From: Guadua angustifolia
Lineage: Eukaryota; Streptophyta; Magnoliopsida; Poales; Poaceae
DNA: 64,000 bases
Direction: 5' to 3'
NCBI GenBank assembly: GCA_036346375.1
Contig: CM070508.1
Span: forward strand, 37,778,862-37,842,861
Of the stretch, positions 48,234 to 59,973 are shown in pieces. A program made the translations under genes and the position numbers. How positions within the stretch are numbered: the first letter of the stretch is position 1; the number at the start of each line of letters is the position of its first letter. A model generated the notes under the pieces. It saw only the letters and a program-made list of their open reading frames with translations. It did not search any database and was not told where the DNA came from.

Positions 48234-48311
48234 GATGTAGCATTGTTTGAACATTGTTTTGAAGCTATAGGTACAGAGAATGAACAGAATGGTCAATCTC
48301 ATGAAAGCAAG
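48234..48311 (+). pseudogene. Ulp1-like gene, exon 10, first copy
   Basis: 26 codons (DVALFEHCFEAIGTENEQNG...), with acceptor ATGGCAG and donor AAG|GTATTT. Confidence 0.65.
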
Positions 48312-48971
48312 GTATTTTTTCATGATATTATGTGCAATACCATTTGTCATTTGAGTGTCATTTTCACTTTTTTGTTATTTCTTGCAGCATTTGTTTCTTA
48401 TTTGTCTAATAACTGTCATTTTGTTGACTACATGTCATTATGTACATGGGACAAGCATATAGTTTCATATAGATATATATATTCTCAATAGAATAATATT
48501 AAACAATGTACATCATGCCCTTTTTTGTCAAGACATGTCCAAACAACTGAACGGTAAAACAGCCTAAATCCAAAAAATGTGTATATGAATGTCTTTGTTA
48601 TGTATATGTATTATTTTTTTACTCAAGTCCTACTATTCATTCAAGGGTCCAAAAACACCTTTTGTATATGTGGGATGCAATTATATCTGTTGAAAAACTA
48701 TAACATTTTTTCACTAATTCCATTTTCTTTATTTTGGATACACTCGTACTTTTTTATAACAACTATTGATATTTTTTACATTTATAACTTCATGTAAATT
48801 ATGCTTGTTTGTTATGTAATTTTTAAAATATGTAGGGGTCCCTTTTTTTGCATATGTATATATTTATTTGGATCATATAAACCTATTTCATTATTTAATA
48901 CTTGACATTGGTTTTGTTTTATCCACGTTATTGTTTATGTCATATTTTGATTGACTTTTATTTTATGGCAG

Positions 48972-49049
48972 GATGTAGCATTGTTTGAACATTGTTTTGA
49001 AGCTATAGGTACAGAGAATGAACAGAATGGTCGATCTCATGAAAGCAAG
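48972..49049 (+). pseudogene. Ulp1-like gene, exon 10, second copy
   Basis: Identical in length and frame to the first copy, with one Gln-to-Arg difference (NGQSHESK versus NGRSHESK). Including both would add 26 residues in frame. Confidence 0.65.
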
Positions 49050-50419
49050 GTATTTTTTCATGATATTATGTGCAATAACATTTGTCATTTGAATGTCATT
49101 TTCACTTTTTTGTTATTTCTTGCAGCATTTGTTTCTTATTTGTCTAATAACTGTCATTTTGTTGACTACATGTCATTATGTACATGGGACAAGCATATAG
49201 TTTCATATAGATATATATATTCTCAATAGAATAATATTAAACATTGTACATCATGCCCTTTTTTGTCAAGACATGTCCAAAAACTGAACGGTAAAACAAC
49301 CTAAATCCAAAAAATGTGTATCTGAATGTCTTTGTTATGTATATGTATTATTTTTTTACGCAAGTCCTACTATTCATTCAAGGGTCCAAAAACACCTTTT
49401 GTATATGTGGGATGCAATTATATCTGTTGAAAAACTATAACATTTTTTCACTAATTCCATTTTCTTTATTTTGGATACACTTGTACTTTTTTATAACAAC
49501 TATTGATATTTTTTACATTTATAACTTCATGTAAATTATGCTTGTTTGTTATGTAATTTTTAAAATATGTAGGGGGTCCCTTTTTTTGCACATGTATATA
49601 TTTGTTTAGATCATATAAACATATTTCATTATTTAATACCTGACCTTGGTTTTTGGTTTTTGTTATTTCTTGCAACACTTGTACTTGTTATTTGTCTAAT
49701 AACTGTCATTTTGTTGAATACATGTCATTATGTACATGGGACTAGCATATAGTTTCATATATATTTACTTTTTTTAATAGAATAATATTAAACAATTTAC
49801 ATCATGCTTTTTTTTAGCAAGACATGTCCAAAAACTAAACAGTAAAACAGCCTAAATCCAAATTAGTGTATATGATTGTGTTAGTTATGTATATGTTTTT
49901 TTTGCGCAGGGCTTTAACATTCATTCAATGGTCCAAAAACATCTTTTGTATAAGTTGGATGCAACTATATCTAGTGAAAAACTGTAACATTTTTTCGCTA
50001 ATTCCATTTTGTTTATTTTGGATATACTCAGACTTTTTTACAGCAACTATTGATATTTTTTACATTTATAAAAACATGTAAATTATGAATGTTTGTTATG
50101 TAATTTTTAAAATATCTATGGGGTCCCTTTTTTTTGCACATGTATATATTTGTTTAGATCATATAAACCTATTTCATTATTTCATACTTAACATTTTTTG
50201 TGTATTATGGTAATTGTTGTTTTTTATCTAATTCCTAACATTTGTTAAATACCTGTCATTTGTGTATTACATGTATTTTGTGAGTATTGAACATTTTTGT
50301 ATGAAACTATCATATTAAGGAACTTTTAAGTTTATTATGTTTGTTGAACAGTTTGCACATTCCTTTGGTATGTGTAGTTGTTTATGTTTTATTACTGGTC
50401 ATCATTTTGTGTTGTTTAG

Positions 50420-51004
50420 GTACCAGTTATTGATTTAGATTTTGAAGGAAGTGATCACCCATCAACATTTGATCAAATCAGGAATGTAATTGATCTGGTA
50501 TGTATACATTTTATATAGATTATTTTTAATTGTATTCTATATGTGTGTTCATGTGTCTCCTCTTTTTGCTTTTTTTCCCATGCAGACATCATCGCCTAAT
50601 ATTGTGGTTTTATCTGATGATAAACTTAAGAAAGAATGCACAAATAATCTCAGTCTTGCTACTGAGTTGTACAATAAGAAGCAGCTTGATGATCATCAAG
50701 GGATCAATTCATGCAATGAAACAATGGAGGTGTCATGCTCACATGATCAAGAAACATACAGCTGTAGCGAAGATACTCTCAATACACCTCATAGAATGCA
50801 AGTAGTCTGCTCATCTAATGTAATAGAACAAGGCAACAGTTCTTCTGGTTGCAAACTCCCACCCTATGGTGCACGTAGACAAGTGAAGCCTAGTATTTAC
50901 ACACTCCCTCCGTATACATCTGTCAAACCAAAGTTTATCATAACTGGTTCTGATGTAGTGTATTACCAGGTAGTATGTGAGTTGGCTAATAGTAATCATA
51001 GCAG
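50420..51004 (+). pseudogene. Ulp1-like gene, exons 11-12
   Basis: Exon 11 (50420-50497, 26 codons, VPVIDLDFEGSDHPSTFDQ) and exon 12 (50586-51004, phase 2 at its end). They are rich in Ser, Asn and acidic residues, a disordered linker before the protease domain. The motif LPPYGARRQVKPSIYTLPPY near the end is characteristic of the stretch leading into plant transposon Ulp domains. Confidence 0.6.
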
Positions 51005-51103
51005 GTAATTTTGTTCTTACCAGGTTTTTTATATCTTTTATTATATGTGTTTTAGGTAAATGAGATGCTTATGCGTGTTAATTTTTCCCCCTTTTTTTGC
51101 TAG

Positions 51104-51472
51104 ACTTCCTGCAGTGTCTTTCAGTGGTGTTCATGCAACATATCTTGCTTTGGGGGGAATCATTGAAACCAGGGGGATTGGTTTTCAATTTCCTAATGAA
51201 TGTGTTCTGCAAAATGATGTTTGTAGAGAATAGACCAGCTTTATCAAGGTTGCATTACTTCTTTAGCAATGTCGGAGTAAGTTGTCGAGAACATTGTATA
51301 CTATTTCTGTTAGTACATGGTTTACAATGCAAATTTTTAATCTCTTTTTTCCTATGTCCATGTTTAATGCTAGGATCATCTTGTTAAGAGCCCAAATTTG
51401 TTCAAACCAGATTATGTAAAGCAGCAATTCACTAAAGCTCATGGCGTGAAAAAACTGCACAAGAGTTACATG
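51104..51472 (+). pseudogene. Ulp1-like gene, exons 13-14
   Basis: Exon 13 (51104-51276) starts LPAVSFSGVHATYLAL and continues in a second frame as GESLKPGGLVFNFLMNVFCK. A run of six Gs near 51160 has one G too many. SLKPGG.V.NF..N.FC is the signature before the catalytic core in this family. Exon 14 (51374-51472) gives 33 codons, DHLVKSPNLFKPDYVKQQ and on, open and with good splice sites. Confidence 0.7.
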
Positions 51473-51622
51473 GTTAATATCAGTTTTCTTTTGTATGCTT
51501 TTACAGTTTATTTGTACTTGTTGTTTGATATTCCATAAGCATTGTCAACTACAAAAAGCCTCCGTTCAATTTATATATTTCTATTCTACATTCAAACAAT
51601 TTTACATTCTTTCTACATGCAG

Positions 51623-52356
51623 CTGTACTTTCCTATATGTGTTTCCAAGCACTGGTTTCTTTTTGTGGTTGATGTAATTGACCAAAAATTTATATTCTTG
51701 GATTCAGTTTATGAGGATAATAGCCCTTTTCATCAAAATCTGAAATATCGCATTGTACGAATCCTTTTGCACTTTTGGTTTCCATATGTTTATGTATGTA
51801 TGTTCTTTTAGCATCATTTTTTTAAGCCGCGTTTTCATTTGTATTTTTTAGACAACCAACTTTAAGAGAGCTTGGAAGGAATATGTACCAGAGGCAGCTC
51901 CTACTTACATTGATGCATTTCATATTGAGTTTCCACCAGTACCCCACCAGACAACCCCGTCAGTTCATCAATTGCTTAAATATATTGCTTTCATACGATT
52001 ACCTTCTTTTTTTCATCAATGTAGTTTTCTATTTGTTGTTTTGTTTAATTTGTAGATATGATTGTGGAGTTTTTGTTATGAAATTTATTGAACTATGGAG
52101 CCCAAGAGTTGCCTTAAGTGCTCATTTTACACAACAAGACATGGCCAACATAAGAATCCAACTGTTGAATAGGATGCTCCGCCACCAAGAAAATGAAATA
52201 TCATTGGATTTGGTTAATACATTCATATCTAAGGTATATACCTGAATTTTTTGTTAAATATGTTCACATAATGGCATCAATTCATGTCTTCGTTTTTACT
52301 AATACTCAATATTCATGTAGGGCCAAGGGAAGCGCGGATTGTTTGTGCATGCATAG
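51623..52356 (+). pseudogene. Ulp1-like gene, exons 15-18, catalytic core
   Basis: Exons 51623-51754, 51852-51958, 52056-52233 and 52321-52356. They encode the C48 triad: His in SKHWFLFVVDV, Asp in FIFLDSVY, Gln in VPHQTTP and Cys in YDCGVFVMKF. Splice phases join correctly (the phase-2 junction before YDCG restores Pro-Tyr-Asp-Cys). The frame runs without a stop to TAG at 52354-52356. Unlike the N-terminal half, this part is not visibly disabled. Confidence 0.8.
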
Positions 52357-52583
52357 AGTTACAATATTATCAAGGATCACAAGAGGGGGTGGAGAGAGAG
52401 AGAGAGCTGCATAATTCAAGGCCACGTTGTAAAATAATATTCTGCAAACTACTATAGGAAAAACACATATTATATACTACCATTAAATGGTACTTTTACG
52501 TAAATATCTCAACCATGGACAATATGTCTACATAATTGTTTCTCTTTTTGTTCTTTCCCTTGCATTTTTTTGTGCTGCCAGTA
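52357..52583. other. Convergent intergenic region
   Basis: 227 bp between the stop codons of the Ulp1-like gene (+) and the transposase (-). It contains a short GA repeat (52390-52408) and AT-rich sequence that could hold the polyadenylation sites of both genes. Confidence 0.5.
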
Positions 52584-55027
52584 TCATGACTGATTCAATT
52601 TTCCAAATTCTAACTGCCTTTTTGTACATGTTGCTGCAGTGTGCTCAGTAGATCTGCATATGCTGCAATGGTATTTGCTTTTTTGTCTCACTTCCTCTGA
52701 TATAGACTTCAGTCTGTTGCCTTTTGTACGTCCCTTGGTTTTTGATTTGTCAGGATCTCTGAGTTGATGATCTTGTGTGTTGTGAATCTCTATTGCAGTG
52801 GGCTTACCTGTTGTGCTATTTGTTTTACCTGTCTGGCAAGCTGCTCTTTTTATCTTTTTGTTAGAGTTGTTTGTTGTTTTATCCACATTACTTGCTTGAA
52901 GATGCCTTTGTATCTTTTCTATTTCTCCCATGACATAGTTAAACTTTTTCGATGATTTCGAAGCATCTGATGCCATTTTCACCAAAATTCTTGATAGTAT
53001 GTTGAATCTTAACAAACTGTCTGCATCTTGTATTTCTGCTGCAATTTGTGCAGGTTGTATAATTGTACTCATTTTGTCCTTCAATTTCCACCTATCAATG
53101 AAGTACTTGTTTGGGATAGCTGTTCTGTTGATATGTATCAGAACTTTGAGAATATGGGAGCACAATATTCCATCCTTTTGGAACTTGCCACAAATGCATG
53201 TATATTCTTCATCAGGTATATTTGTGAGAACTATGTATCTCCTTTTCCTGTACTCTTTTATGCGATGGTTGTCTTATTGATATACCTCATATACTACTTC
53301 TTTGTTTATTTCTTCAATATGCAGCTTTGTTGTATCCTTTAGCTCTTGCTGGAACTTCAGAAAAATGTTTCTTCTGTAAGTTTTTGCTGCTACTTCCTCC
53401 ATTTGGTATTCTGACCACATTTGTGGTATTGTGTTCCTTGTTGTGTGATCTTCTTTCTCTTCCCTATCTAGTATTCTGTCGGATATCCTGTTATAATCTT
53501 TTGTGAAGTTCATAATCGTGTGGTGTGGGCCTACATCATCTTTGAAGTTCGAATTCATGCTCTCACTTCTTGAAGTAGAATGTGCAAATGGAAAAAAGCT
53601 TGACCTAAAGTATGTAGGCACCCATCTGTGCCTTATATCCCAAATATCTTGGAGATATTTAATGTGTCCAACATCATGCTTTACTATCATTTCAACCCAG
53701 AGCTTTTCAAATTCCTCAACTGTCAGCGAATTCATAATCGTGTCTATGAGTTCTTCACGTAGCTCTGGTTTGTTATGAAGGCACCTACCCAATTTGTTCT
53801 CTATCTTGTTAAGTATGTGCCACAAGCAGTTTCTGTGTATAGCATTGGGGAAAACCTCTGCAATTGCACTCTTCATTGCGCCATCTTGGTCTGTTATTAT
53901 ATGCTCTGGTGCTTTGCCATTCATTACCGTCAAGAATGTCCTGAAGACCCATTTGAATGTATTTGTTGTCTCATCCTTTAGAAAGGCTGCTCCAAAAAGG
54001 CACGTGTGACCATTACCAGTTATACCAATAAATGGAGCAAATGGGAGGTTGTATTTATTAGTCATGTAGGTTGTATCAAAACTTAGGCAATCACCATAAG
54101 CATCATAGTATCGCCTTGCCCTTGCATCAGCCCACAAAATGTTTCTTACAGTGCTATTTTCATCTGTGTCAAATGCATAAAAAATCCCGGTTTTACGCTT
54201 GTTGCTTGGAGAAGTATTCGATGGTCGCATCATGTCATTCTCATTGTTCTCTTTCCGATCTTTGTTCTTAGGTTGCTGACATCCTTTTTGTGTAAGGCAG
54301 TGACCTAATCCCACCTCTTAGGAATGATAGTATGTACATCATTTTTCTGTTAGGTATGCCACATTCATTTAGTGTCCGTATCAAGCATTTCTCTTCGTTT
54401 GACATGTACTTGTGCGATCTGAAGAACCTTGTCTCATTTTGGGGGCTCATCTCATGGTTGTGGTTTAGCTCCAGATTGGTCACAATCCACATACCATTTT
54501 TAAGACTCGCAATCATCTTTGCATTGCATCCTATTCTCACCAGTGTATTTCGTTTCCTTTTGTTATTTAGAGATATCGACACATCACTCCCATCTTTTTT
54601 GCCATTGTTTTTCCCTTGTTTGTTGCATCTGACTGTAACCCTAGTTATTTCTCCATTTCTCTTCTTGCTTTGTGTGTGGTAGTTGTTGACTTTCTTGACT
54701 GCAAACCTGATACAAATGCATAGAAATTGTAGAAAGCTTGAGCTTCCTTGATTGTACCAAACTTCATGCCCAACGCTGGCTCATGTTTCAATACAGTTTC
54801 CAAATTTCCTTTGCCTGGTATAGCAGATTGTATTCTTTGATTCTGTAGAAAGTGATCAATGTCATCTTCTGAAATATCTTCTTCCTCATCTCGAGTAGCA
54901 GTCGGTTCAGGTTGTGTGACCTCCTCTTCACTGCTGTATTCAGTTGTGTTTGCCGTATTTGTGTTGTTTGTTTTATTACTGATAGGCATTCAAGCAATAA
55001 TGATGTTTCTTCACACTCGTTGACATC
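52584..55027 (-). pseudogene. FAR1-type Mutator-like transposase, broken
   Basis: Single long exon on the minus strand, with acceptor AAAGCAG at 55028. Order: acidic N-terminus (54989-54800); FAR1 DNA-binding domain (GMKFGTIKEAQAFYNFYAF, then RIGCNAKMIASLKNG and LNHNHEM); MULE DDE domain with Asp in SFDTTY (about 54076), Asp in IITDQDG (about 53890) and Glu in SRSESMN (about 53563), with the usual C..H pair (RNCLWH) between; SWIM finger (CICGKFQKDGILCSH, about 53180); and a C-terminal CCHC knuckle (CSICRSTEHTAATC, about 52630). It is disabled by frameshifts near 55000, 54655 and twice near 54260-54310, and by an in-frame TAA near 53275. The enzyme would cut and join the MULE ends. The catalytic residues remain. 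Confidence 0.88.
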
Positions 55028-56139
55028 CTGCTTTTGTATGATATTAAAACATGAATAATCTCTTAACAGGTTGAAGGCAGATAAAAAATCTCAACGCAAA
55101 AATGTAACACCCCGACGCCAAACGCGCCGCGAATGCTACCCAAAGACCCTAAATGATGCTTACAACACTCCGGAACCATATTGGTCCAGAGTGTCCCCAA
55201 CAAGATCCAAGAAATAAAAACGCAACATGACAACGGAGTCCAATTGAACTAATAATTCAACGAGCGAGTCACTAAACCTTTTTCTTCTACTAAAAGATTG
55301 AAAAACTGACCTTGAAACTCTCTAAACCATTATAAAACTAAGTCACCAAAATTCAGAAAATTTCGGCATGACCTCTCTAGAATTTAGGACATCCACTCAG
55401 CAGACAGGGAAACAGTTGCAGGTATATGATATCATTCTAGCAGGTCCTTAGTTAACCAATCTCACATCCAATAGAAATTAATAACTACACCATGACGGAC
55501 GACATATTGCAACCATAATCAATACAACCAGGCTTTACAAATCGATTAAAGGGTTTGATGAAAACGTGCTTGTGCTACTACTCCCCCCATGCATGCCGGT
55601 TTCAAAGTACCTGCAACAACGCAACAAACAAGCGTGAGTTGATGACTCAGCAAAGTACACAAGGGTAACAATTCCAATTTACTATACGCAGAACAAGTGT
55701 TTGACCAGAAGAGCAAGTAATATTAATGAAACAACATCCGGACAATATGCGTATAAAGTAATAACTTGACCATACAAGAACATTACCGCAACAAACCATC
55801 AACTTGATAATAAACCCATTCAACGCCAAAGAAGCATTACTTAACTCTAAGTCACAATGTCTCCCGACTCAACTACCCCTCGTTGCAACTCAAACCATTT
55901 TCATCTATTGCATATAAGTTTATAACTCAACTTCACTCCACGATATTCATACAACATAATTCGCAGGGCAAAGAAATACGCTAATTCATCAAATTCAATT
56001 CAATCTCCCCTTTTTGGGTTGATTCCACGACTCAACCTTCAATTACCAAAATCACCATCCATATGACACGCCATTTACCACAACACTCATTATTAAAGAT
56101 GCAATGCACATGAATGCTCATTGCCATGCACGTACCGGT

Positions 56140-56310
56140 ACTGCCGAGTGCTCACCTGTCGGTGTGCACCCTCATGTCCCTTCCATCCCGTGGAAGGTGC
56201 CTACTCTTACTGTCTCGCTCCTATTCACCTCGATGAATAGGACTACGAGATAGGACTTTCGTGTTCACTACGTGTGAACACAGAGGCCCGCATCAGAATG
56301 GGTCGTCTTT
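56140..56310 (-). repeat. Hairpin module of LTR A6
   Basis: Stem 1 is at 56261-56281 (sense arms GTGTTCAC / GTGAACAC). Stem 2 is at about 56219-56241 (sense arms CCTATTCA / TGAATAGG, fully paired). The palindrome GTACCGGTAC is near 56131-56140. Confidence 0.8.
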
Positions 56311-57471
56311 TCCATTATGAATGCACAAATGCAATTTTCATGAATGAAATGCAACTTTTCATTCAATGCCAGCACTAACATACCATAACCACATACATAC
56401 ACATAGCCAATTCTCACATTCATAAGTCACCAGCGATACTAGTAAAAACAGATTCAACCATAAGACATGGCAACTCATAACGTTTCTATCATGCAACTAC
56501 ATCCTACGGCCCCGAGCCATGTTCACACAATACACTTGCAATTAGATGCTGACATATACTATCTTTATAAATGACTTAACCGTTGGAACCAAACTTATGT
56601 TAGCCCCAATCACTCAAACAACATACTCGCTATAATCAACCTTACTAAAAACTCGGTCTCAATTAGAGTTCATCTAATTAACAGAGCAACAATTAAATTA
56701 AGAAGCATCACACATGAACACATCCACACTCAATAACATGGTGTACTCGCATCCATTCCCTTAACCCTTTAATCATTATATACATTTTCATAAGACGAAG
56801 CACTTTCTAGTTATATCCAAGCAAAGCTTACCTCTTGCGTATTCATCGGCAATTACGTACGCTAAGAGCAAACCATTGATTAATCCTCCTAGCCACATTC
56901 TAAGGAATGCACTTGCCTTTTACCGATGAAGAATGGAGTGGCATAGGGTTGAGGCCAGTCCCGACAGAATCTTCTCTGCAATTTAAACAATAATCATCCA
57001 ACTCAACTTTAGGCACACTCGAAACAAGCGACAAAAGAAAACAACTCGTTTGCATATCTGACTTCTACAAAACTAATGTCCATTCATAAGCTAAACACAT
57101 ATCAGTATTCCATATCTAACTAAATTAATCCTTGCTATTAGAGAAAGTGACGAGTGCACAGGAAGTAATATGGTTAACTACATAAAGACACATACATTTC
57201 AGCTCGAAAGAACTCTTATTAAAATGGGGGCAAGATAACATCCTACTAAATCTAGGATGATACCCACCTAGCAGAATGATTATAACTTAAAAATCCTACT
57301 AAATCTATGTCATCATCATGAATATGCAAACATCAAATATATTTATGCACACTACTCTCTGTCATAAACATGAGCATATAAACCATCAATTAAACATCAC
57401 CAACCGGATTCAAATGTAAATATTACTAATTCCCCTCTTTAGATTTTAGTTCTCTTATTAGCAAAGCATCC

Positions 57472-57473
<2 letters not shown>

Positions 57474-57508
<35 letters not shown>
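57474..57508. repeat. (TA)n microsatellite
   Basis: Long TA run inside LTR A6, at a position comparable to the TA run of A2. Confidence 0.9.
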
Positions 57509-57509
<1 letters not shown>

Positions 57510-58747
57510 CTATTACTCTCTTGGAGATGAACACACCACACATCATTCCACCACACAGAAGGCATTCATGCATACAGTAGGACCATACTCTGGCTCATAT
57601 TCACAATCTAATTTGGCATAGAGCGAATTCTATTTATGCCTTAAGCAGGAATGTGCAGAACTCAAACACAGGCACTACTCACTACACTTTATTAATCGAG
57701 ACCTTAAAGCGCAATTCCACCAAAGAGACATGAATTATATGCACACAAAATTTAGCAATACTTTGAGCATTATACTGCAACCTCGGACAAATTGCATACA
57801 CCGATAACACACCAAACCTCAAAATCCATCTTGATTCATGAAGCTATAACCAAAATGATGACATTAAACAGAATTTAACATGTTCATAGCAAGCACACAT
57901 GCATCCAGGATCTAGGATCCACTCAACTAATTGCATCTCACAACAAGGATTCTAGCTAGGCATTTGCACAAACACTTGGCATGCAAGATGGACCCCAAGA
58001 AGAATATACCTCAAAGACCTCCTCATGGAGCCATGGAGGAAGGGGAGGTGGAGCAGGGGCACCAAGGCCAGGGGAGGCGCCGAGCCAGGAGGTAGAAGGG
58101 CAGGGGCGTCGGCCAGGAGAGAGGCAGGGCGCCGGCTGTGGAAGGGGGCAGGGCAGAGCTGCTGCCGCTGGCTACCCCTGCTGCTATTGCCGCCGGTAGG
58201 GGAGGAGGAGAGGGGAGGCGTTGCCGGCACTGCTTTTTGCCCCGAGAGTTCTTGTCATTCTTGCATTGCCGCCGATCAGGAAACGGCAGCCTTGGGCAAA
58301 CATCTTGAGTAGATGGTTGCTGCAATGCCGAGCTGTAGAAGGCACAGGGGCTCGGCTTGGGGGAAATCGGCAGGGAGGAGTGGCGCAGGGACAGGAACTG
58401 GGCAGTGTCGAGCCAAGGAGAGGGCGCAGGGAGAAGAAGCGCTGGCCGGCTGGGACTGGAGCACTCGGGTAAAGGGAAAAATATCGGCAGGTGCTGGAGC
58501 AACGACAGCCACACAAAAACCAGGAGAAAAGAGGTTAGGTGGAGGAGTAGGTGGAGAGGGGAAAATTCCCAAAAGACCCCTCCCAAACCCACAACTTTTA
58601 GCCCTAAACCTCCCAGGCGGACCAACCACCACTGAGATTTACTGCCAGACGGCCCCGGGCCAGACGGCGGAAGGCCCAAAATTTTGGAGCGAGGCTTCAC
58701 AATATTACAAAAAATGCAAATATGTTTTCCCTTTTCATATAACTAAC

Positions 58748-58873
58748 CTTTCTTCGTGTATCCACAGACAATGCTACAGAAGATGCTTTGCTTTCACTTG
58801 CCCAAGAAGCACTGTCCTTATTTACCATGTTGATAGGGCCACCTTCCCTTCCATTTTTATCTAGATTGAAATC
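58748..58873 (-). pseudogene. Exon upstream of the transposase (linker)
   Basis: Minus-strand exon with acceptor GTGCTAG and donor AAAG|GTTAGTT. It is open for 42 codons in one frame (DFNLDKNGREGGPINMVNKD and on). It belongs to the 5' part of the transposase transcript, separated from the main exon by LTR A6. Confidence 0.55.
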
Positions 58874-59117
58874 CTAGCACATTGAGAGATAATTTTAGCA
58901 CTGGACAAACATTAGTGAATACATTAAAAGAAGTACAAAAGAAAAAATATGTATGTATTATAATTCAAATAATCAAAGTTGTATATGATTGAACTTATGG
59001 ATTAAGCTCTTTTTTGGTTGTACCATCTGTATAATTATATTTTTTTATTTTGTAGGATTTTCATTTTGCAATAAAGGGGCATAGTGGTTAGCAGTATGTA
59101 ATAGTGTGTTTTGTTAC

Positions 59118-59572
59118 CTTTGGAGGATATGATGTCACCAAATCAAAAGTTTCTGGGAGCCTGCTACTCGTTATAAACATGTTGTTCTGCATAAGGGTAA
59201 AAAAATCATAAGAATTTGTTGATTTGATTGTGTTAAAAATTATAAAATTGTAGCACCAAATTTTTTATTATAATAGTTTCTTTCTACCTCTATGTTTGGC
59301 GTCATAGCAAAAGTTGTTGAGTATCCACCATGATGGGAATTCTGTACACAGGACATCAAGAATGCTTTTAAAAAAACGACATAGTGATAATTATTAAATT
59401 TCAGACTACATGTTTTTCTTTGATTTTTTTTTGTCACAATATGTACCTGCACATAACTTGACTTTTGTAGTTGCAATTCTGAAACTTGTTGCAAGAGGTT
59501 TGTGAATGAACCTATCCCCTCTGTACTATTGTTCAAGTACAGATCATTATTCTCAGTAGTGAGCATGTCTTG
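59118..59572 (-). pseudogene. Three small exons upstream of the transposase
   Basis: Minus-strand exons 59118-59186 (NNMFITSSRLPETFDLVTSY...), 59288-59341 (NSHHGGYSTTFAMTPNIE) and 59447-59572 (DMLTTENNDLYLNNSTEGIG...). Each is bounded by AG and GT and open in one frame. They are spaced like a chain of short exons leading towards 55027. I do not recognise a domain; the composition (Asn, Ser, Thr) suggests a disordered N-terminal extension. Confidence 0.5.
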
Positions 59573-59973
59573 CATTTTTGTAGGAAATTTATATTTTTTA
59601 GCATTTTTGTTCTATATAGTTGTTGCTATGTTTTCAAAAGCTATACCTGATAATATCCTTGTTGGGTTCCTGTGTGCCATTGCCTTGAAGTGCCTCGAAT
59701 ACCAAGGTGTCATTATTTTATCGGTAATATTTTTTACAAGTAGTATTGGTAATTTTGACAAACATTAAACACATATAAATTATGTACTTCTATCGTATAA
59801 AAACCGTGTATAGAGGGAAGCGGCACATGCTCGGTTGATGAATTGGATCAAGAAGAAGCAATCGACAGAAGTCGCACATAAATAGTCTACTATCAACAAG
59901 AGGGTGTCTCAATCAGGTCTAGTAAGAAAAATGCAGTAATTTTTTAACAACTTTTCCTTTGAAGAAAAATAGA

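Larger units (their letters stand above)
48203..50190. repeat. Tandem segmental duplication carrying exon 10
   Basis: Unit 1 (48203-48940) and unit 2 (48941 to about 49655) are near-identical with a period of 738 bp, measured from GATGTAGCATTG at 48234 and 48972. A third, older and more diverged copy (about 49655-50190) lacks the exon-containing start. The 78-bp exon 10 is therefore present twice with intact splice sites. Confidence 0.9.
28878..52356 (+). pseudogene. MULE-borne Ulp1-like SUMO cysteine protease gene, broken
   Basis: A gene of about 18 exons can be followed through four kinds of insertion. Ulp1 (C48) enzymes cleave SUMO precursors and conjugates. The predicted protein has a Cys/Asp-rich N-terminus, a plant Ulp-type N-terminal domain, a long low-complexity middle, and a C-terminal C48 domain with His, Asp, Gln and Cys in order. 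It is disabled by a frameshift after the start (28905-28917), a frameshift near 29715, a stop at 29953, a frameshift near 31620, an extra G near 51160, and the C2, A5 and D insertions in exon 9. It converges with the transposase gene at 52584, a layout like that of the two genes of MuDR. Related Ulp genes are known as cargo of MULEs in Arabidopsis and melon. Confidence 0.8.
55103..58709 (-). mobile_element. Family-A solo LTR (A6), reverse
   Basis: Minus strand TGTAATATTGTG... (58709) to GGGGTGTTACA (55103), 3607 bp, flanked by AAAAA on both sides (55098-55102, 58710-58714). It lies in an intron of the transposase gene. The leader block 58015-58640 ends in donor GAG|GTAT at 58010/58009. Its first part resembles A5, the middle A4 and the last part A3. 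Confidence 0.92.

Noticed and set aside
47612..48250. 212-codon ORF across the D LTR and the Ulp1 exon
   Set aside because: A chance fusion of LTR sequence with exon 9b and the following intron.
57474..57508. TA tract as a possible origin or CRISPR-like repeat
   Set aside because: Simple dinucleotide repeat with no spacers.
59817..59890. Plus-strand exon-like frame ending in TAG
   Set aside because: Short, without a partner exon or homology, and opposite to a better supported minus-strand exon chain.
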